From contig JAUZRX010000104.1 of assembly GCA_030949985.1 (NCBI GenBank), positions 20,728 to 84,727 on the forward strand: a DNA stretch of 64,000 nt. The letters are read 5' to 3'. This stretch comes from Acidobacteriota bacterium. Its GTDB lineage: Bacteria > Acidobacteriota > Polarisedimenticolia > J045. Below are positions 25,863 to 34,305 of this stretch, piece after piece (position 1 is the stretch's first letter; each line of letters begins with the position of its first letter). Both the position numbers and the translations under genes were made by a program. The notes below the pieces were generated by a model. It searched no databases, was not told where the DNA came from, and saw only the letters and a program-made list of their open reading frames with translations.

Positions 25863-26399
25863 TCAGAGATTTTTGAAGGGCAGGAAGCTCATGAAGTCCG
25901 CGTGATGGACGATGGTGGCCTCGACGCTGCGGCGCACCATGTCGCCCTCGCCCGCGTGGGCGGCGATGATGTGGCAGACCGTGTCGGGCAGGCCGCATTC
26001 CATGGCCAGGGCCACGCCGGTAAAGGGGTGACGCAGCGCCCGCCCCCGGGCGCTCTGGCGCAACCGGCCGTCGGCCAGCTCGTACTCGAGGGGCTTGCCC
26101 ACGTCCGCCAGAATCGCGCCGGCGATCACCGTGTCGAGATCGATGGCCAGCGCCCGGCCGAGAAACTCCTGCATGGCCTCCGCCGAGCGGCGGGCGATGT
26201 GCACCACGCAGCGCTTGTGCTCCATGAAGGTCGCCGGGCAGTCGGGAACCAGCAGGGTGAAGGGGATCGTCTCGAGATCCGCCGGCTCGAGGGGCGAGCG
26301 CTCCATGGCGACCTCCCAGCAGCGGAGAACCTTCTCGCGCAGGTCGGCATCCGCAATCCATTCCGCTTCCGGCCAGAGCTTCCCGATCGCCTCTCGCAC
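25863..26399 (-). CDS. HD-domain-like protein with altered HD motif
   Basis: 178 aa, GTG start with GGAGGAG 5 nt upstream. The helical layout fits the HD superfamily: a first His in KRCVVHIARRSAEAM (about His67), a central AGAILADVGKPLEY, an RHPFTG helix (His124), AAHAGEG, and VHHADFM with Asp168. In active HD phosphohydrolases the centre reads L-L-H-D-I-G-K; here it is L-A98-D99-V-G-K, so the metal-binding His is Ala. It may still bind a nucleotide or one metal through the other His residues, or act as a regulator. It is the first gene of the tricarboxylate operon, so a regulatory or repair role for that pathway is possible. Function unproven. Confidence 0.6.
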   Translation of the reverse strand: MREAIGKLWPEAEWIADADLREKVLRCWEVAMERSPLEPADLETIPFTLLVPDCPATFMEHKRCVVHIARRSAEAMQEFLGRALAIDLDTVIAGAILADVGKPLEYELADGRLRQSARGRALRHPFTGVALAMECGLPDTVCHIIAAHAGEGDMVRRSVEATIVHHADFMSFLPFKNL

Positions 26400-26561
26400 C
26401 GCATCTCCTCCCGCAGGCGGGGACCGCGTCCGGGCGGGCCACGACGCCCCGTTGAAGCGCTCAAGATATCAGCACCGGCACCCGGCGGCGAGGGGTTTCG
26501 GGCACTTTCCGCCAGGGCCCGCATAATGTTGCGGTCCCGCCTTCCCAACGAGGAAAACCCC

Positions 26562-27152
26562 GTGCCCTCCCGCGCCCGCCCCCGCCATCCGCGCAATGGT
26601 TTTTTTGACCTGGTGGCCCCGGTCTGGGACTCCCTCGTGGGCCGCTGGGCCGCTGACGCGGTGGCCGAGGCCCTGTCCCTGACCGGCGGCGAGCGGCTGC
26701 TCGACCTGGGCGGGGGCACCGGGCGCCTGGCCCGCAGACTCGCGCCCCGCTGCCGGCGGGCCGTGGTGGCCGACCTCTCCGCGCCGATGATCCGACGCGC
26801 CGCCGAGCGGGGCCTCGGCGCGACCCGCGCCCGTGCCGAAGCCCTGCCCTTCCCCGCGGCGAGCTTCGAGCGGGTGATCGTGGTCGACGCCCTCCACCAC
26901 ATGGGCGACCTGCAGGCCGTCGCCCGAGAAATCGCGCGGGTCCTCACCCCTGGAGGACTGGCGGTGCTCTTCGAGCCGGATCCGGCCAGCCTGCGTGGTT
27001 CCTGGATCGCCCGCCTCGAGCGCTGGACGGGATTCGGCAGCCTCTTTCTGGCCGGCGATCAGCTCGAACTCCTGTTCACCCGGCAGAACCTGGCCGTCGA
27101 ACTCGACCGCCGCTCGTTCCACCTGCGCCTGCGGGCCCGCAAGGCCTCCTGA
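26562..27152 (+). CDS. class I SAM-dependent methyltransferase
   Basis: 196 aa from a GTG at 26562 with GAGGA about 7 nt upstream; a longer in-frame ATG at 26526 lacks a site. Motif I is LLDLGGGTGRLARRL (SAM glycine loop), followed by VVADLSAPMI (acidic residue for the ribose), ARAEALPFPAASFERVIVVDALHHM, and the LTPGGLAVLFEPDP strand. This is the Methyltransf_11/UbiE-like fold acting on a small molecule or lipid; the substrate is unknown. It is shorter than UbiE (about 250 aa). It converges on yraN with an 18-nt gap. Confidence 0.8.
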   Translation: MPSRARPRHPRNGFFDLVAPVWDSLVGRWAADAVAEALSLTGGERLLDLGGGTGRLARRLAPRCRRAVVADLSAPMIRRAAERGLGATRARAEALPFPAASFERVIVVDALHHMGDLQAVAREIARVLTPGGLAVLFEPDPASLRGSWIARLERWTGFGSLFLAGDQLELLFTRQNLAVELDRRSFHLRLRARKAS

Positions 27153-27170
27153 ACAGGGCGTGCCCGGGGA

Positions 27171-27560
27171 TCACTCGTCGAGATCGTCGACGAAGGCCCC
27201 CCGATGGTGCTCGAGACGCGCCTCCTGGCTGGCGAAACGCACCGTGACCAGGTCGAAGCGGCAGAAAGTGTTGCCATGGCCCTCCCGGCCGACCCACTGG
27301 GCTGCGGCCCTCAGCAGGGCCCGACGTTTGGCCAGGGATAGGAACTCCGGAGAACGGCAGGATCCCGCCCTGCGGGAACGCACTTCGACGAAGACGATCT
27401 CGCCCCGGTCCCGGGCGATGATGTCGATCTCACCCCGCCGGAATCGCACGTTGCGCGCCAGGATCTCGTATCCCTGGGCTCGTAGGTAGCGCTCGGCCAG
27501 GCGCTCGGCCTGGCGTCCGCGGGCGCTGCGCTGAGCGGGGGACGCGGGTCTTCCGTCCAT
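27171..27560 (-). CDS. yraN: YraN family (UPF0102) endonuclease-like protein
   Basis: 129 aa from the ATG at 27560, behind GGGGAGG with 7-nt spacing. Signature features: RQAERLAERYLRAQGYEILARN, then RRGEIDIIARDRGEIVFVEVRSR, which is the PD-(D/E)xK-like nuclease core (Glu, Asp, then E-V-R). The final R in place of K is also seen in E. coli YraN. The family is near-universal; its role is unclear and it has been linked to DNA processing. It lies upstream of no obvious partner here. Confidence 0.88.
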   Translation of the reverse strand: MDGRPASPAQRSARGRQAERLAERYLRAQGYEILARNVRFRRGEIDIIARDRGEIVFVEVRSRRAGSCRSPEFLSLAKRRALLRAAAQWVGREGHGNTFCRFDLVTVRFASQEARLEHHRGAFVDDLDE

Positions 27561-27649
27561 CGGCCTGCCTCCCCGTCCACTGTGGCCCGGCAGAGCCCGG
27601 GGGGGCCGAAGCACCGCGTCGGCCTGTTGCGGCCGCGGGAGGCCCCGCG

Positions 27650-29050
27650 TCAGTCGCGGCGACGCTGGAGGCGGGTGCCCTGGGGCGTGTCGTCGATCAG
27701 GTAGCCCCGGGCGGTGATCTCGTCCCGCAGCCTGTCGGCCGCCGCCCAGTCCCGGGCCCGGCGGGCCTCCTCCCGGCGACGGGCGAGTTCCTGCACATCC
27801 TCGGGGACGGCTTCCTCGCCCCCCTCGCTCACCAGGGCGCCCACCACCTGGTCCAGTTCCACCAGCAGGGCCTCGACGGCGTCGGCATCTTCGACTCCCA
27901 ACTCGCCCCGGTCGATGGCGCTGTTCAGTTCCCGCACGAGGCGAAAGACCTCGCCCAGGGCGCCGGAGATGTTCAGGTCGTCGTCGAGGGCGGCGGCGAA
28001 AGCCTCCCGCGTCTGACTCAGGCGCTCCGCCCGCAGCAGGCCGCCGGCCTTGCCGGCGACCTCGGTGCGCAGGCGCCGCCGGAGGGCATCGACACGCTCG
28101 AGTTCACTGCGGGCCTGATCGAGAGCCTCGAAGGTGAAGTTGAGGGTCTTGCGGTAGTGGGTGCCGATCAGCAGGTAGCGCAGGGCCCGCGGATCGTGAC
28201 CCCGTTCGAGGAGTTGCCGGAGGGTGTGGAAGTTGCCCAGGGACTTGGACATCTTTTCCTCGTCCGCCAGCAAATGAGCCCCGTGCAGCCAGTAATTGAC
28301 GAAGCGGCGCCCGGTGGCGCCCTCCGACTGGGCGATCTCGTTCTCGTGGTGCGGGAACTTCAGGTCGACCCCGCCGGCGTGAATGTCGAAGCTCTCGCCC
28401 AGGTATTTCAGCGCCATGGCCGAGCACTCGAGGTGCCAGCCCGGGCGCCCCGCGCCCCAGGGCGAATCCCACTCGGGCTCTCCCGGCCGGGCCCCTTTCC
28501 ACAGCACGAAATCCGCCGGATCGTCCTTCTCGTACTCGTCCGCGTCGACCCGGGCGCCGACCACCAGCTTCTCCCGGTCCAGGCCCGCCAGGGCTCCGTA
28601 CCCCTCGAAGCTGGCGATGCGATAGTAGACCGACCCGTCGGAGGGATAGGTGTGCCCCTTCTCCTCGAGACGGCGTACCAGGTCCAGCATTTCGGCAATG
28701 TGCTCGGTGGCCCGCGGGTAGTGGTGAGCCGGCTTGATCCCCAGGGCCCGGGCGTCCTCGAAGAAGGCTTCCGTGTAGCGCCGGGTCCACTCCTCGATGC
28801 CGACCCCCGCTTCGGCCGCCTTGCGGATGATCTTGTCCTCCACGTCGGTGATGTTCATCACGTGCAGGACTTCGAACCCGCGGTACTCCAGGTGACGGCG
28901 CAGCAGGTCTTCCCAGGCGAAGGTGCGAAAATTGCCGATGTGGGCGAAATCGTGCACCGTCGGCCCGCAGGTGTAGTAGCCCACCCGCCCTTCGCGCAAG
29001 GGACGAAAGTCGTCCATGCTCCGGGTCAGCGAGTTGTAGAACCTCAGCAT
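27650..29050 (-). CDS. cysS: cysteinyl-tRNA synthetase
   Basis: 466 aa, standard length. Charges tRNA-Cys. The zinc Cys in YTCGPTVHDFAHIGNFR is present, with the HIGH-type motif as HIGN; WHLECSAMA and the HHENEIAQSE segment supply the other zinc ligands. KMSKSLGN is the second class-I motif. A DALR-like helical C-terminus ends DTPQGTRLQRRRD. I chose the ATG at 29050 (MLRFYNSL) because AGAGGAG lies about 7 nt upstream; an ATG two codons earlier overlaps that site. tRNA-Cys is encoded at 18.3 kb in the same window. Confidence 0.95.
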   Translation of the reverse strand: MLRFYNSLTRSMDDFRPLREGRVGYYTCGPTVHDFAHIGNFRTFAWEDLLRRHLEYRGFEVLHVMNITDVEDKIIRKAAEAGVGIEEWTRRYTEAFFEDARALGIKPAHHYPRATEHIAEMLDLVRRLEEKGHTYPSDGSVYYRIASFEGYGALAGLDREKLVVGARVDADEYEKDDPADFVLWKGARPGEPEWDSPWGAGRPGWHLECSAMALKYLGESFDIHAGGVDLKFPHHENEIAQSEGATGRRFVNYWLHGAHLLADEEKMSKSLGNFHTLRQLLERGHDPRALRYLLIGTHYRKTLNFTFEALDQARSELERVDALRRRLRTEVAGKAGGLLRAERLSQTREAFAAALDDDLNISGALGEVFRLVRELNSAIDRGELGVEDADAVEALLVELDQVVGALVSEGGEEAVPEDVQELARRREEARRARDWAAADRLRDEITARGYLIDDTPQGTRLQRRRD

Positions 29051-29091
29051 CGCCATCTCCTCTCGTGCGTGGCCCGGATTATGCACGAGCC

Positions 29092-29128
29092 GAAACGAAA
29101 CCGCCTTCCGGCAAGGCCGGAAGGCGGT
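29092..29128 (-). terminator. intrinsic-type terminator after the TonB-dependent receptor gene
   Basis: A perfect 13-bp inverted repeat (arms 29100-29112 and 29116-29128, 3-nt loop) lies 22 nt past the stop of the receptor gene. On the minus strand it is followed by TTTCGTTTC. It also separates that gene from cysS. Confidence 0.7.
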
Positions 29129-29150
29129 CAGCGGGGCCTCTCCAGGCTTC

Positions 29151-32100
29151 CTAGAAGTTGAGCTTCATCTGCAGCTGGAAGATCCGCCCTTGCTTGCGGA
29201 ACCCGACAGGGATCTCCCTGAACTCGAAACCACCCTCGGGAAGAGGAACCTCCTGCCTGACGATGCGCTGGAGAATCAGCGTGTTGTCGTTGAGCAGGTT
29301 GAAGATGTCGAGTTGCGCGGTGGCCCGCATCGAACGAACCCGGAAATCCTTCTGGAGATTCAGGTTGAACTCCCAGGTCGGCGAATTGCGCTGGTCGTTG
29401 CGCCGGCCGGTGGGGAAGATGTTTCGCGTCGTCGCCGAACCGAAGCGCAAGGAGTCCCTGTTGGTGGTGTAGTCGACGCCCGATGCGCCGATAGCGAAGT
29501 TGGCGTCCGAATCGACGACGGTACGCACCGTCACCAGCGAGTAGGGTCGACCGGTCGCGAAGGTGAACGCTCCACCGATGCGAATGCCACCCCAGTAAGG
29601 AAGCATCACGCGACCGTTGATCTTGACCACGTGACGTTGGTCGAACTCGAGGAAACCGACCTCGTCATCGGTATTGGCCGGGTCGTCTCCCAGTCCGCTG
29701 TTGTAGTCTTCGGCCTGACCGATGGCCTTGGACCAGGTGTAGGAAGCCTGCAGCTCCCAGTTCTGGTAGTAACGGCGGGTCAACTCGAGAATGTAGGCCT
29801 CGTAGCTGCTCTCGTTGAAGTTGCCGACCAGGTAGACGTTGTTGAAAAAGGGCGAGGCCAGGCGAAGGTCGGGAAGGCCGTCGTAGACAGGGTTTCCCGC
29901 CGTGTCGATCTTCCCGGCACAATCCGCGAACCGGCCGATCTTCTTGCAGCAGGGCTTGAGGGGATCCCTTGCGGGGTCGTCACAGGAGGGAAAGTCGCTG
30001 GGCCGTTCTTCCCAGAGCACGGCGGTGTGATTGATGTCGGTATCCTGGAGCTGGTCCCTGAACTTCCTGTGCAGATAGCGGACACGCAAGCTGGTTTCCG
30101 GAGCGATCTCCCGCTCGACGGAAAGGCCCCACTCGTCGTTGCCCTGGGAAACCAGGTCGCGGTCGATGGCTCGAACCGACCAGCCGAAATCTCGGAACCC
30201 GGTGCTGATCGAACCGTCACTCTTGAGCGTACGCAGGGTCAACGCCGCATCCGAGTCGGCCTCGTCCACCAGGGGCAGCAGGAAGGTCTGGCTGTGGAAG
30301 CGGCCCCAACTCGCCGCGATTTTGGTCTTGCCATCGTTGAACGGGTCCCAGGCGATGCTCAGCCTCGGTTCGAGATTGTTGTTGACGACGTCGAAGGTCT
30401 CGGAGGGGCGGGCGTTGGCCACGTCCAGTTCACCGACGAAGGGAAAACCGGCCGCCTGCTGGAGCAGCCGGCAACGCGACGTCGTGCAGGGCTCGCCCGG
30501 CAGGGGCAGATCGAAGGGGTGGTAGGTGAATCCCGTTCCCACGGGGAGAACGATGCCCGGAGCGGGAGAGGGATCGAGAGCGCTGCCCTTGAGGAAGCGG
30601 GCGAGACAGGCGGAGGGGCCGACAGGCCTACCGGTCAAGTCGATGAAAAACTGCTCGCAATCGTCGAGGTACTGTCTCCATGCCTCGCGCTCGTCCCGGG
30701 GGTCGAAGGGCACGTAGCCCGGCGCGGACATCTCTTCGCGGAAGAAACGCACGCCGGCGGTGATGGTCAGGTTGCTGGCAGGCTCGAAGGTATCGGAAAC
30801 GTAGAGATGGTAGTAATTCCCTCGCGCGCCGTTCTGCCGGAGATCGACGTCACCCTCTGTCCGGGCGAAACGCGTGGTGAAGAGTTCCTGCTCTCCCCCC
30901 GACGAGCCGATGACACCGCCCCCCGGGCCGCCGATACTCCCGATAGGGGTGAATCGCGCCTGGATCCGCAGGAAATTCCGCTGGGTCTTGATTCGATCGT
31001 AGCGCACGTTTTCGATCGTGCTGCCGAACTTCAGCCGGTGACTTCCACCCAGCCACTCCTGGATGAACTGCTCGGCGTCGACCCTGTAGGTCCAGCGCTG
31101 CCGCTGGTCCTCGAAGTCCTGGTAGAAGGCGCCCGAGCGGAAGCCGCCCCGGTTGTCGTCGAAACACATCATCCCCCGCAGGGGCTCGGTCGTCGGGTTG
31201 GTCCGGGAGACGCAGGAGTTCTGGGCGTTGGGATCGACGGGATGATACTCCCGGTCGATATCGGAAAACGCCATCGTCGCCTCCCAGAAGAAGGTCGGCG
31301 AGTAGGGCGCGGTCCACTTGAGGGTGTACGTCGGCCCGCCCTGCTCGTAGACGACGCCGGTTTCGGGGGGAGCCACCGAGGAAACACCGGCGGGGTCGAT
31401 CTTGAACGGATCCGCCGAATACTGGAATGACAGCTTGTTCTGGCGGTTCACCTGCCAGGTGATCTTATCCATGCTGCGGAAGGAAGTCTGCTTCTGCACG
31501 AAGGAGTCGCCGCCGATCAGGTCGACGGGATCCTTGAGATCGATGTACTCGTGATTGACGACGTACCAGAGGTGATCCTTGACAATCGGTCCGGCGAAGA
31601 AGACCGAGGGGCGGATCAGGCCGAAATCGGTGGGCTCCCGGTTGCCGGCACGATCACCATCGAAGGCCGAGTCCCGCAAAAAGAGGTTGAATGTGCCTTC
31701 GAATTCGTTGCTGCCGCTCTTGGTGATGATCTTGCCGAATCCACCCGTAGCGCCGCCATACGAGGCGTCGGCGCCGGAATCCACCACCTGGATCTCCTCG
31801 ATGGCGTCGGCGTTGACGAAAGACTGGAACTGGCCCGTCAGCGGGTCCACGTTGCTCACTCCGTCGACGGTCATCCGGAAGTCCCGCTCGCGGGCGCCGT
31901 GGACGTTGGGATTACCGTCGCCGTCGTCGTCCTGCACGCCGGGGGCCAGGGTCAACACCGACTGGTACTCGCGACCGAGCACCGGGAGGTTGTCGAAGAA
32001 ATCCTCGGTGATGGTGGTCTCGGTCTGGCCGCCCTTTTCGAGTTCCACCACGTCCTTGGCGGCGCGGACCGTCAGCTCTTCTCTCTTCTGCGGCCGCATG

Positions 32101-32438
32101 CCGACGGGAAGCTGATTGACCCGGTTGGGCAGCACGGCGACGTCCAGGCCGATCTGGCCGTAGCCGGGCATCATGACATTCACCTTGTAATCGCCTTCCG
32201 GCAGCCCTGCGAAAGTCGCCTGGCCATCGATGGTGACCGCGGCGCGCTCCACCGCCCCATCGATGCTCTTGACGATCACCCTGGCTCCGTCAAGCAAGCT
32301 CTCCTGCTCACCCTGGCTGTTGACCTCGTAAACCGTGACCTCCAGGGCGCCGACAGCGGCCAGAACAGGGCCCAGGCTCGCCACACTCAGCACCAGGGCT
32401 CCGGCGAGCGCCAGCAGGATCTTCCGCAACGATCTCAT
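29151..32438 (-). CDS. TonB-dependent receptor with CarboxypepD_reg-like N-domain (Oar-like)
   Basis: 1095 aa. Signal peptide (MRSLRKILLALAGALVLSVA..., cut near VLAAVG), then a CarboxypepD_reg-like beta-sandwich (about residues 30-115, LEVTVYEV... GLPEGDYKVNVMMPGYG), a plug domain (about 125-240, VLGREYQSVLTLAPGV, TVDGVSNVDPLTG, IQVVDSGADASYGGATGG), and a long outer-membrane barrel ending FQLQMKLNF with terminal Phe. This Oar-like layout is abundant in Acidobacteriota and Bacteroidota; ligands are usually large nutrients or peptides. The ATG at 32438 has GGGAGG with 6-nt spacing. The NtrC-type regulator gene lies 400 nt upstream on the same strand. A terminator follows. Confidence 0.88.
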   Translation of the reverse strand: MRSLRKILLALAGALVLSVASLGPVLAAVGALEVTVYEVNSQGEQESLLDGARVIVKSIDGAVERAAVTIDGQATFAGLPEGDYKVNVMMPGYGQIGLDVAVLPNRVNQLPVGMRPQKREELTVRAAKDVVELEKGGQTETTITEDFFDNLPVLGREYQSVLTLAPGVQDDDGDGNPNVHGARERDFRMTVDGVSNVDPLTGQFQSFVNADAIEEIQVVDSGADASYGGATGGFGKIITKSGSNEFEGTFNLFLRDSAFDGDRAGNREPTDFGLIRPSVFFAGPIVKDHLWYVVNHEYIDLKDPVDLIGGDSFVQKQTSFRSMDKITWQVNRQNKLSFQYSADPFKIDPAGVSSVAPPETGVVYEQGGPTYTLKWTAPYSPTFFWEATMAFSDIDREYHPVDPNAQNSCVSRTNPTTEPLRGMMCFDDNRGGFRSGAFYQDFEDQRQRWTYRVDAEQFIQEWLGGSHRLKFGSTIENVRYDRIKTQRNFLRIQARFTPIGSIGGPGGGVIGSSGGEQELFTTRFARTEGDVDLRQNGARGNYYHLYVSDTFEPASNLTITAGVRFFREEMSAPGYVPFDPRDEREAWRQYLDDCEQFFIDLTGRPVGPSACLARFLKGSALDPSPAPGIVLPVGTGFTYHPFDLPLPGEPCTTSRCRLLQQAAGFPFVGELDVANARPSETFDVVNNNLEPRLSIAWDPFNDGKTKIAASWGRFHSQTFLLPLVDEADSDAALTLRTLKSDGSISTGFRDFGWSVRAIDRDLVSQGNDEWGLSVEREIAPETSLRVRYLHRKFRDQLQDTDINHTAVLWEERPSDFPSCDDPARDPLKPCCKKIGRFADCAGKIDTAGNPVYDGLPDLRLASPFFNNVYLVGNFNESSYEAYILELTRRYYQNWELQASYTWSKAIGQAEDYNSGLGDDPANTDDEVGFLEFDQRHVVKINGRVMLPYWGGIRIGGAFTFATGRPYSLVTVRTVVDSDANFAIGASGVDYTTNRDSLRFGSATTRNIFPTGRRNDQRNSPTWEFNLNLQKDFRVRSMRATAQLDIFNLLNDNTLILQRIVRQEVPLPEGGFEFREIPVGFRKQGRIFQLQMKLNF

Positions 32439-32838
32439 CTCGACCTCCCCCGGGATGTCGCCCCGGGCCTCCACATCGGCCTGCCAAGGCCTGCCGGTCC
32501 CGGCCGCGCGAGACTGCACGACCGGCCTCGGCCACCGTTCGACTCGAGTCCCCTGCGAACGGATCACCCTCATGTACCGCGCGCCCCTTGCCGCGGCTAC
32601 GGGAACCGGGCCGGGATTCTACCCGATAAAACCGTCCCGGGCAGGCGGGCGCCGGCTGCCGCCGCATAATCTACACCCGCCAGGGGATCGCCGAGTGTCA
32701 AGGTCGGCTCCCGGTGCGGGGCGCGACCCGCACCGGGGCGCTGCCAGCCCCCTGTGTGTCCGACTTGGAGCCCTGTCTCCCCGGAAAGCGCCGAAATACC
32801 GGCGCACAGGGGGGCGCTCCGGGGTTTGCCGGACCCTT
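32439..32838 (-). promoter_or_regulatory. upstream region of the receptor gene: inverted repeat and promoter-like hexamers
   Basis: 400 nt without a gene. Read on the minus strand from the regulator gene, it holds four elements. First is a hairpin GCGCCG-GTATTT-CGGCGC (32788-32805) followed by TTT, a weak terminator for the regulator. Next is a perfect 10-bp inverted repeat, CCGGTGCGGG / CCCGCACCGG (32711-32736, 6-nt loop). Then comes TTGACA (32701-32696), and last TAGATTAT (32673-32666). The hexamer spacing of 22 nt is too long for a standard sigma-70 promoter, so the promoter call is weak. The inverted repeat placed just before TTGACA looks like an operator. Confidence 0.4.
32788..32805 (-). 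terminator. weak hairpin terminator after the NtrC-type regulator
   Basis: GCGCCG stem with a 6-nt loop, followed by TTT on the minus strand, 34 nt past the stop at 32839. Short stem and short T-tract, so tentative. Confidence 0.35.
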
Positions 32839-34212
32839 TCAGCGGATCCCCAGGCGCTTCATGCGCTCGCTGAGCGTCGAGGGCTTCATGCCCAGGATCT
32901 CCGCGGCCCGACGCTGCACGCCGCCCCCCTCGTCGAGCGCCCAGCGGATCAGGGAGCGTTCGTAGTCCTCGACGGCGTGCTGGAAGGTGCGCCCCTCGGG
33001 CAACGGCAGGGCGGAGACCGGAGAAGCCTGGCGGAACTCCTCCGGCAGCAGTTCGGGGCCCAGGATCTCGTCCCGGGCGAGGAGCACCATCCTCTCGATC
33101 GAGTTTCTCAGCTGGCGCACGTTCCCCGGCCACCCGTATTGCACCAGGGCATGCAGGGTCTCGGGAGCCAGGCGCAGGCCCGGCCGACGATGCTCGTCGC
33201 CAAGCTGGGCGAGAAAATGCTCCACCAGCAAGGGAATGTCTTCCCGCCGCTCCCGCAGCGGCGGCAGCTGCAGGCTGATCACGTTGAGCCGGTAGAAGAG
33301 ATCTTCCCGAAACTCGCCCCGCGCCACCAGCTCACCGAGGTCTTCGTTGGTCGCGGCCAGGATGCGCACGTCGACCTTGACCGGCTTGACCGAACCCAGC
33401 GGCAGAAACTCCTTTTCCTGGAGCACCCTCAGCAACTTGGCCTGCACCGGCAGGGGGATGGTGCTGATCTCGTCGAAGAAGAGGGTTCCTCCCCCCGCCG
33501 CCTCGAACAACCCCCGGCGCGCCCGATCCGCCCCCGTAAACGCCCCGCGGGCGTGCCCGAAAAGCTGGGATTCGAGCAGATCGGCAGGAATATTCGAACC
33601 GTTGACGATGATGAAAGGCGCCGCGGCCCGGTCACTGCGCCGGTGGATCGCCTCGGCGGTCAGTTCCTTTCCCGTACCGCTCTCGCCGCTGATCAGCACG
33701 GTGGCGCGAGCCGGCGCCACCTGTTCGATGGTCCGGAAAAGCGCCTGCATCGCCGGCGATCGCCCGACCAGGCGCCCTTCCCGGTGCCGGTCGGCCAAAG
33801 CCCGACGCAGGCCGATGTTCTCGAGACGCAGCCGGCGCTGGGTCAGCGCCGTTTCCACCAGGAGAATCACCTCCTCGTTCTGGAACGGCTTGGTCAGGTA
33901 GTGGAAGGCACCGTTTTTCATCGCCTCGACCGCGGTTTCCACCGAGCCGTGGGCGGTCATCATGATGACCTCCCGGGTAGGGTCGTCGGACTTGATCTGC
34001 CGCAGCAGGTCCAGCCCGTCGATGCCCGGGAGCATCAGGTCCACCAGGACCACGTCGACGCTGTGACTGGCCAGGTGCGCCAGGGCCTCGTCCCCGTTCC
34101 GGGCCAGGTGCACGTCGTAGCCCCCCCGGCGCTCGAGCATCGTGCCGAGGACGTCGCGGATCACGTCTTCGTCGTCGACGACGAGCACCCGGTTGGGAGA
34201 GGAAGCGGCCAC
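32839..34212 (-). CDS. sigma-54-dependent response regulator, NtrC family
   Basis: 457 aa. Receiver domain (about 8-120) with VLVVDDEDVI, phospho-acceptor Asp in VVLVDLMLPG and Lys in YLTKPF. AAA+ domain with Walker A GESGTGKE, the sigma-54 contact loop ARGAFTGA, Walker B GGTLFFDEIS and an R-finger region. C-terminal Fis-type HTH (AAEILGMKPSTLSERMKRLGI). The GTG start at 34212 has AAGGAG 6 nt upstream; an in-frame ATG at 34272 lacks a site. It pairs with the histidine kinase gene 93 nt upstream. It activates sigma-54 promoters; one sigma-54-like site is seen in this window at 59.9 kb, but no link between them is shown. Confidence 0.95.
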   Translation of the reverse strand: MAASSPNRVLVVDDEDVIRDVLGTMLERRGGYDVHLARNGDEALAHLASHSVDVVLVDLMLPGIDGLDLLRQIKSDDPTREVIMMTAHGSVETAVEAMKNGAFHYLTKPFQNEEVILLVETALTQRRLRLENIGLRRALADRHREGRLVGRSPAMQALFRTIEQVAPARATVLISGESGTGKELTAEAIHRRSDRAAAPFIIVNGSNIPADLLESQLFGHARGAFTGADRARRGLFEAAGGGTLFFDEISTIPLPVQAKLLRVLQEKEFLPLGSVKPVKVDVRILAATNEDLGELVARGEFREDLFYRLNVISLQLPPLRERREDIPLLVEHFLAQLGDEHRRPGLRLAPETLHALVQYGWPGNVRQLRNSIERMVLLARDEILGPELLPEEFRQASPVSALPLPEGRTFQHAVEDYERSLIRWALDEGGGVQRRAAEILGMKPSTLSERMKRLGIR

Positions 34213-34305
34213 ACCTGGCTCCTTGGAGGAAAGGGCGGGGAGATTATGCCGCACAGCCCGCGATACGGGCACTCGCCCCGGAACCCGAGCGCCGGTGCCG
34301 GCGGG

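Noticed and set aside
32666..32701. Full sigma-70 promoter for the Oar-like receptor
   Set aside because: TTGACA and TAGATT are 22 nt apart, outside the usual 16-18 nt; kept only as promoter-like hexamers.
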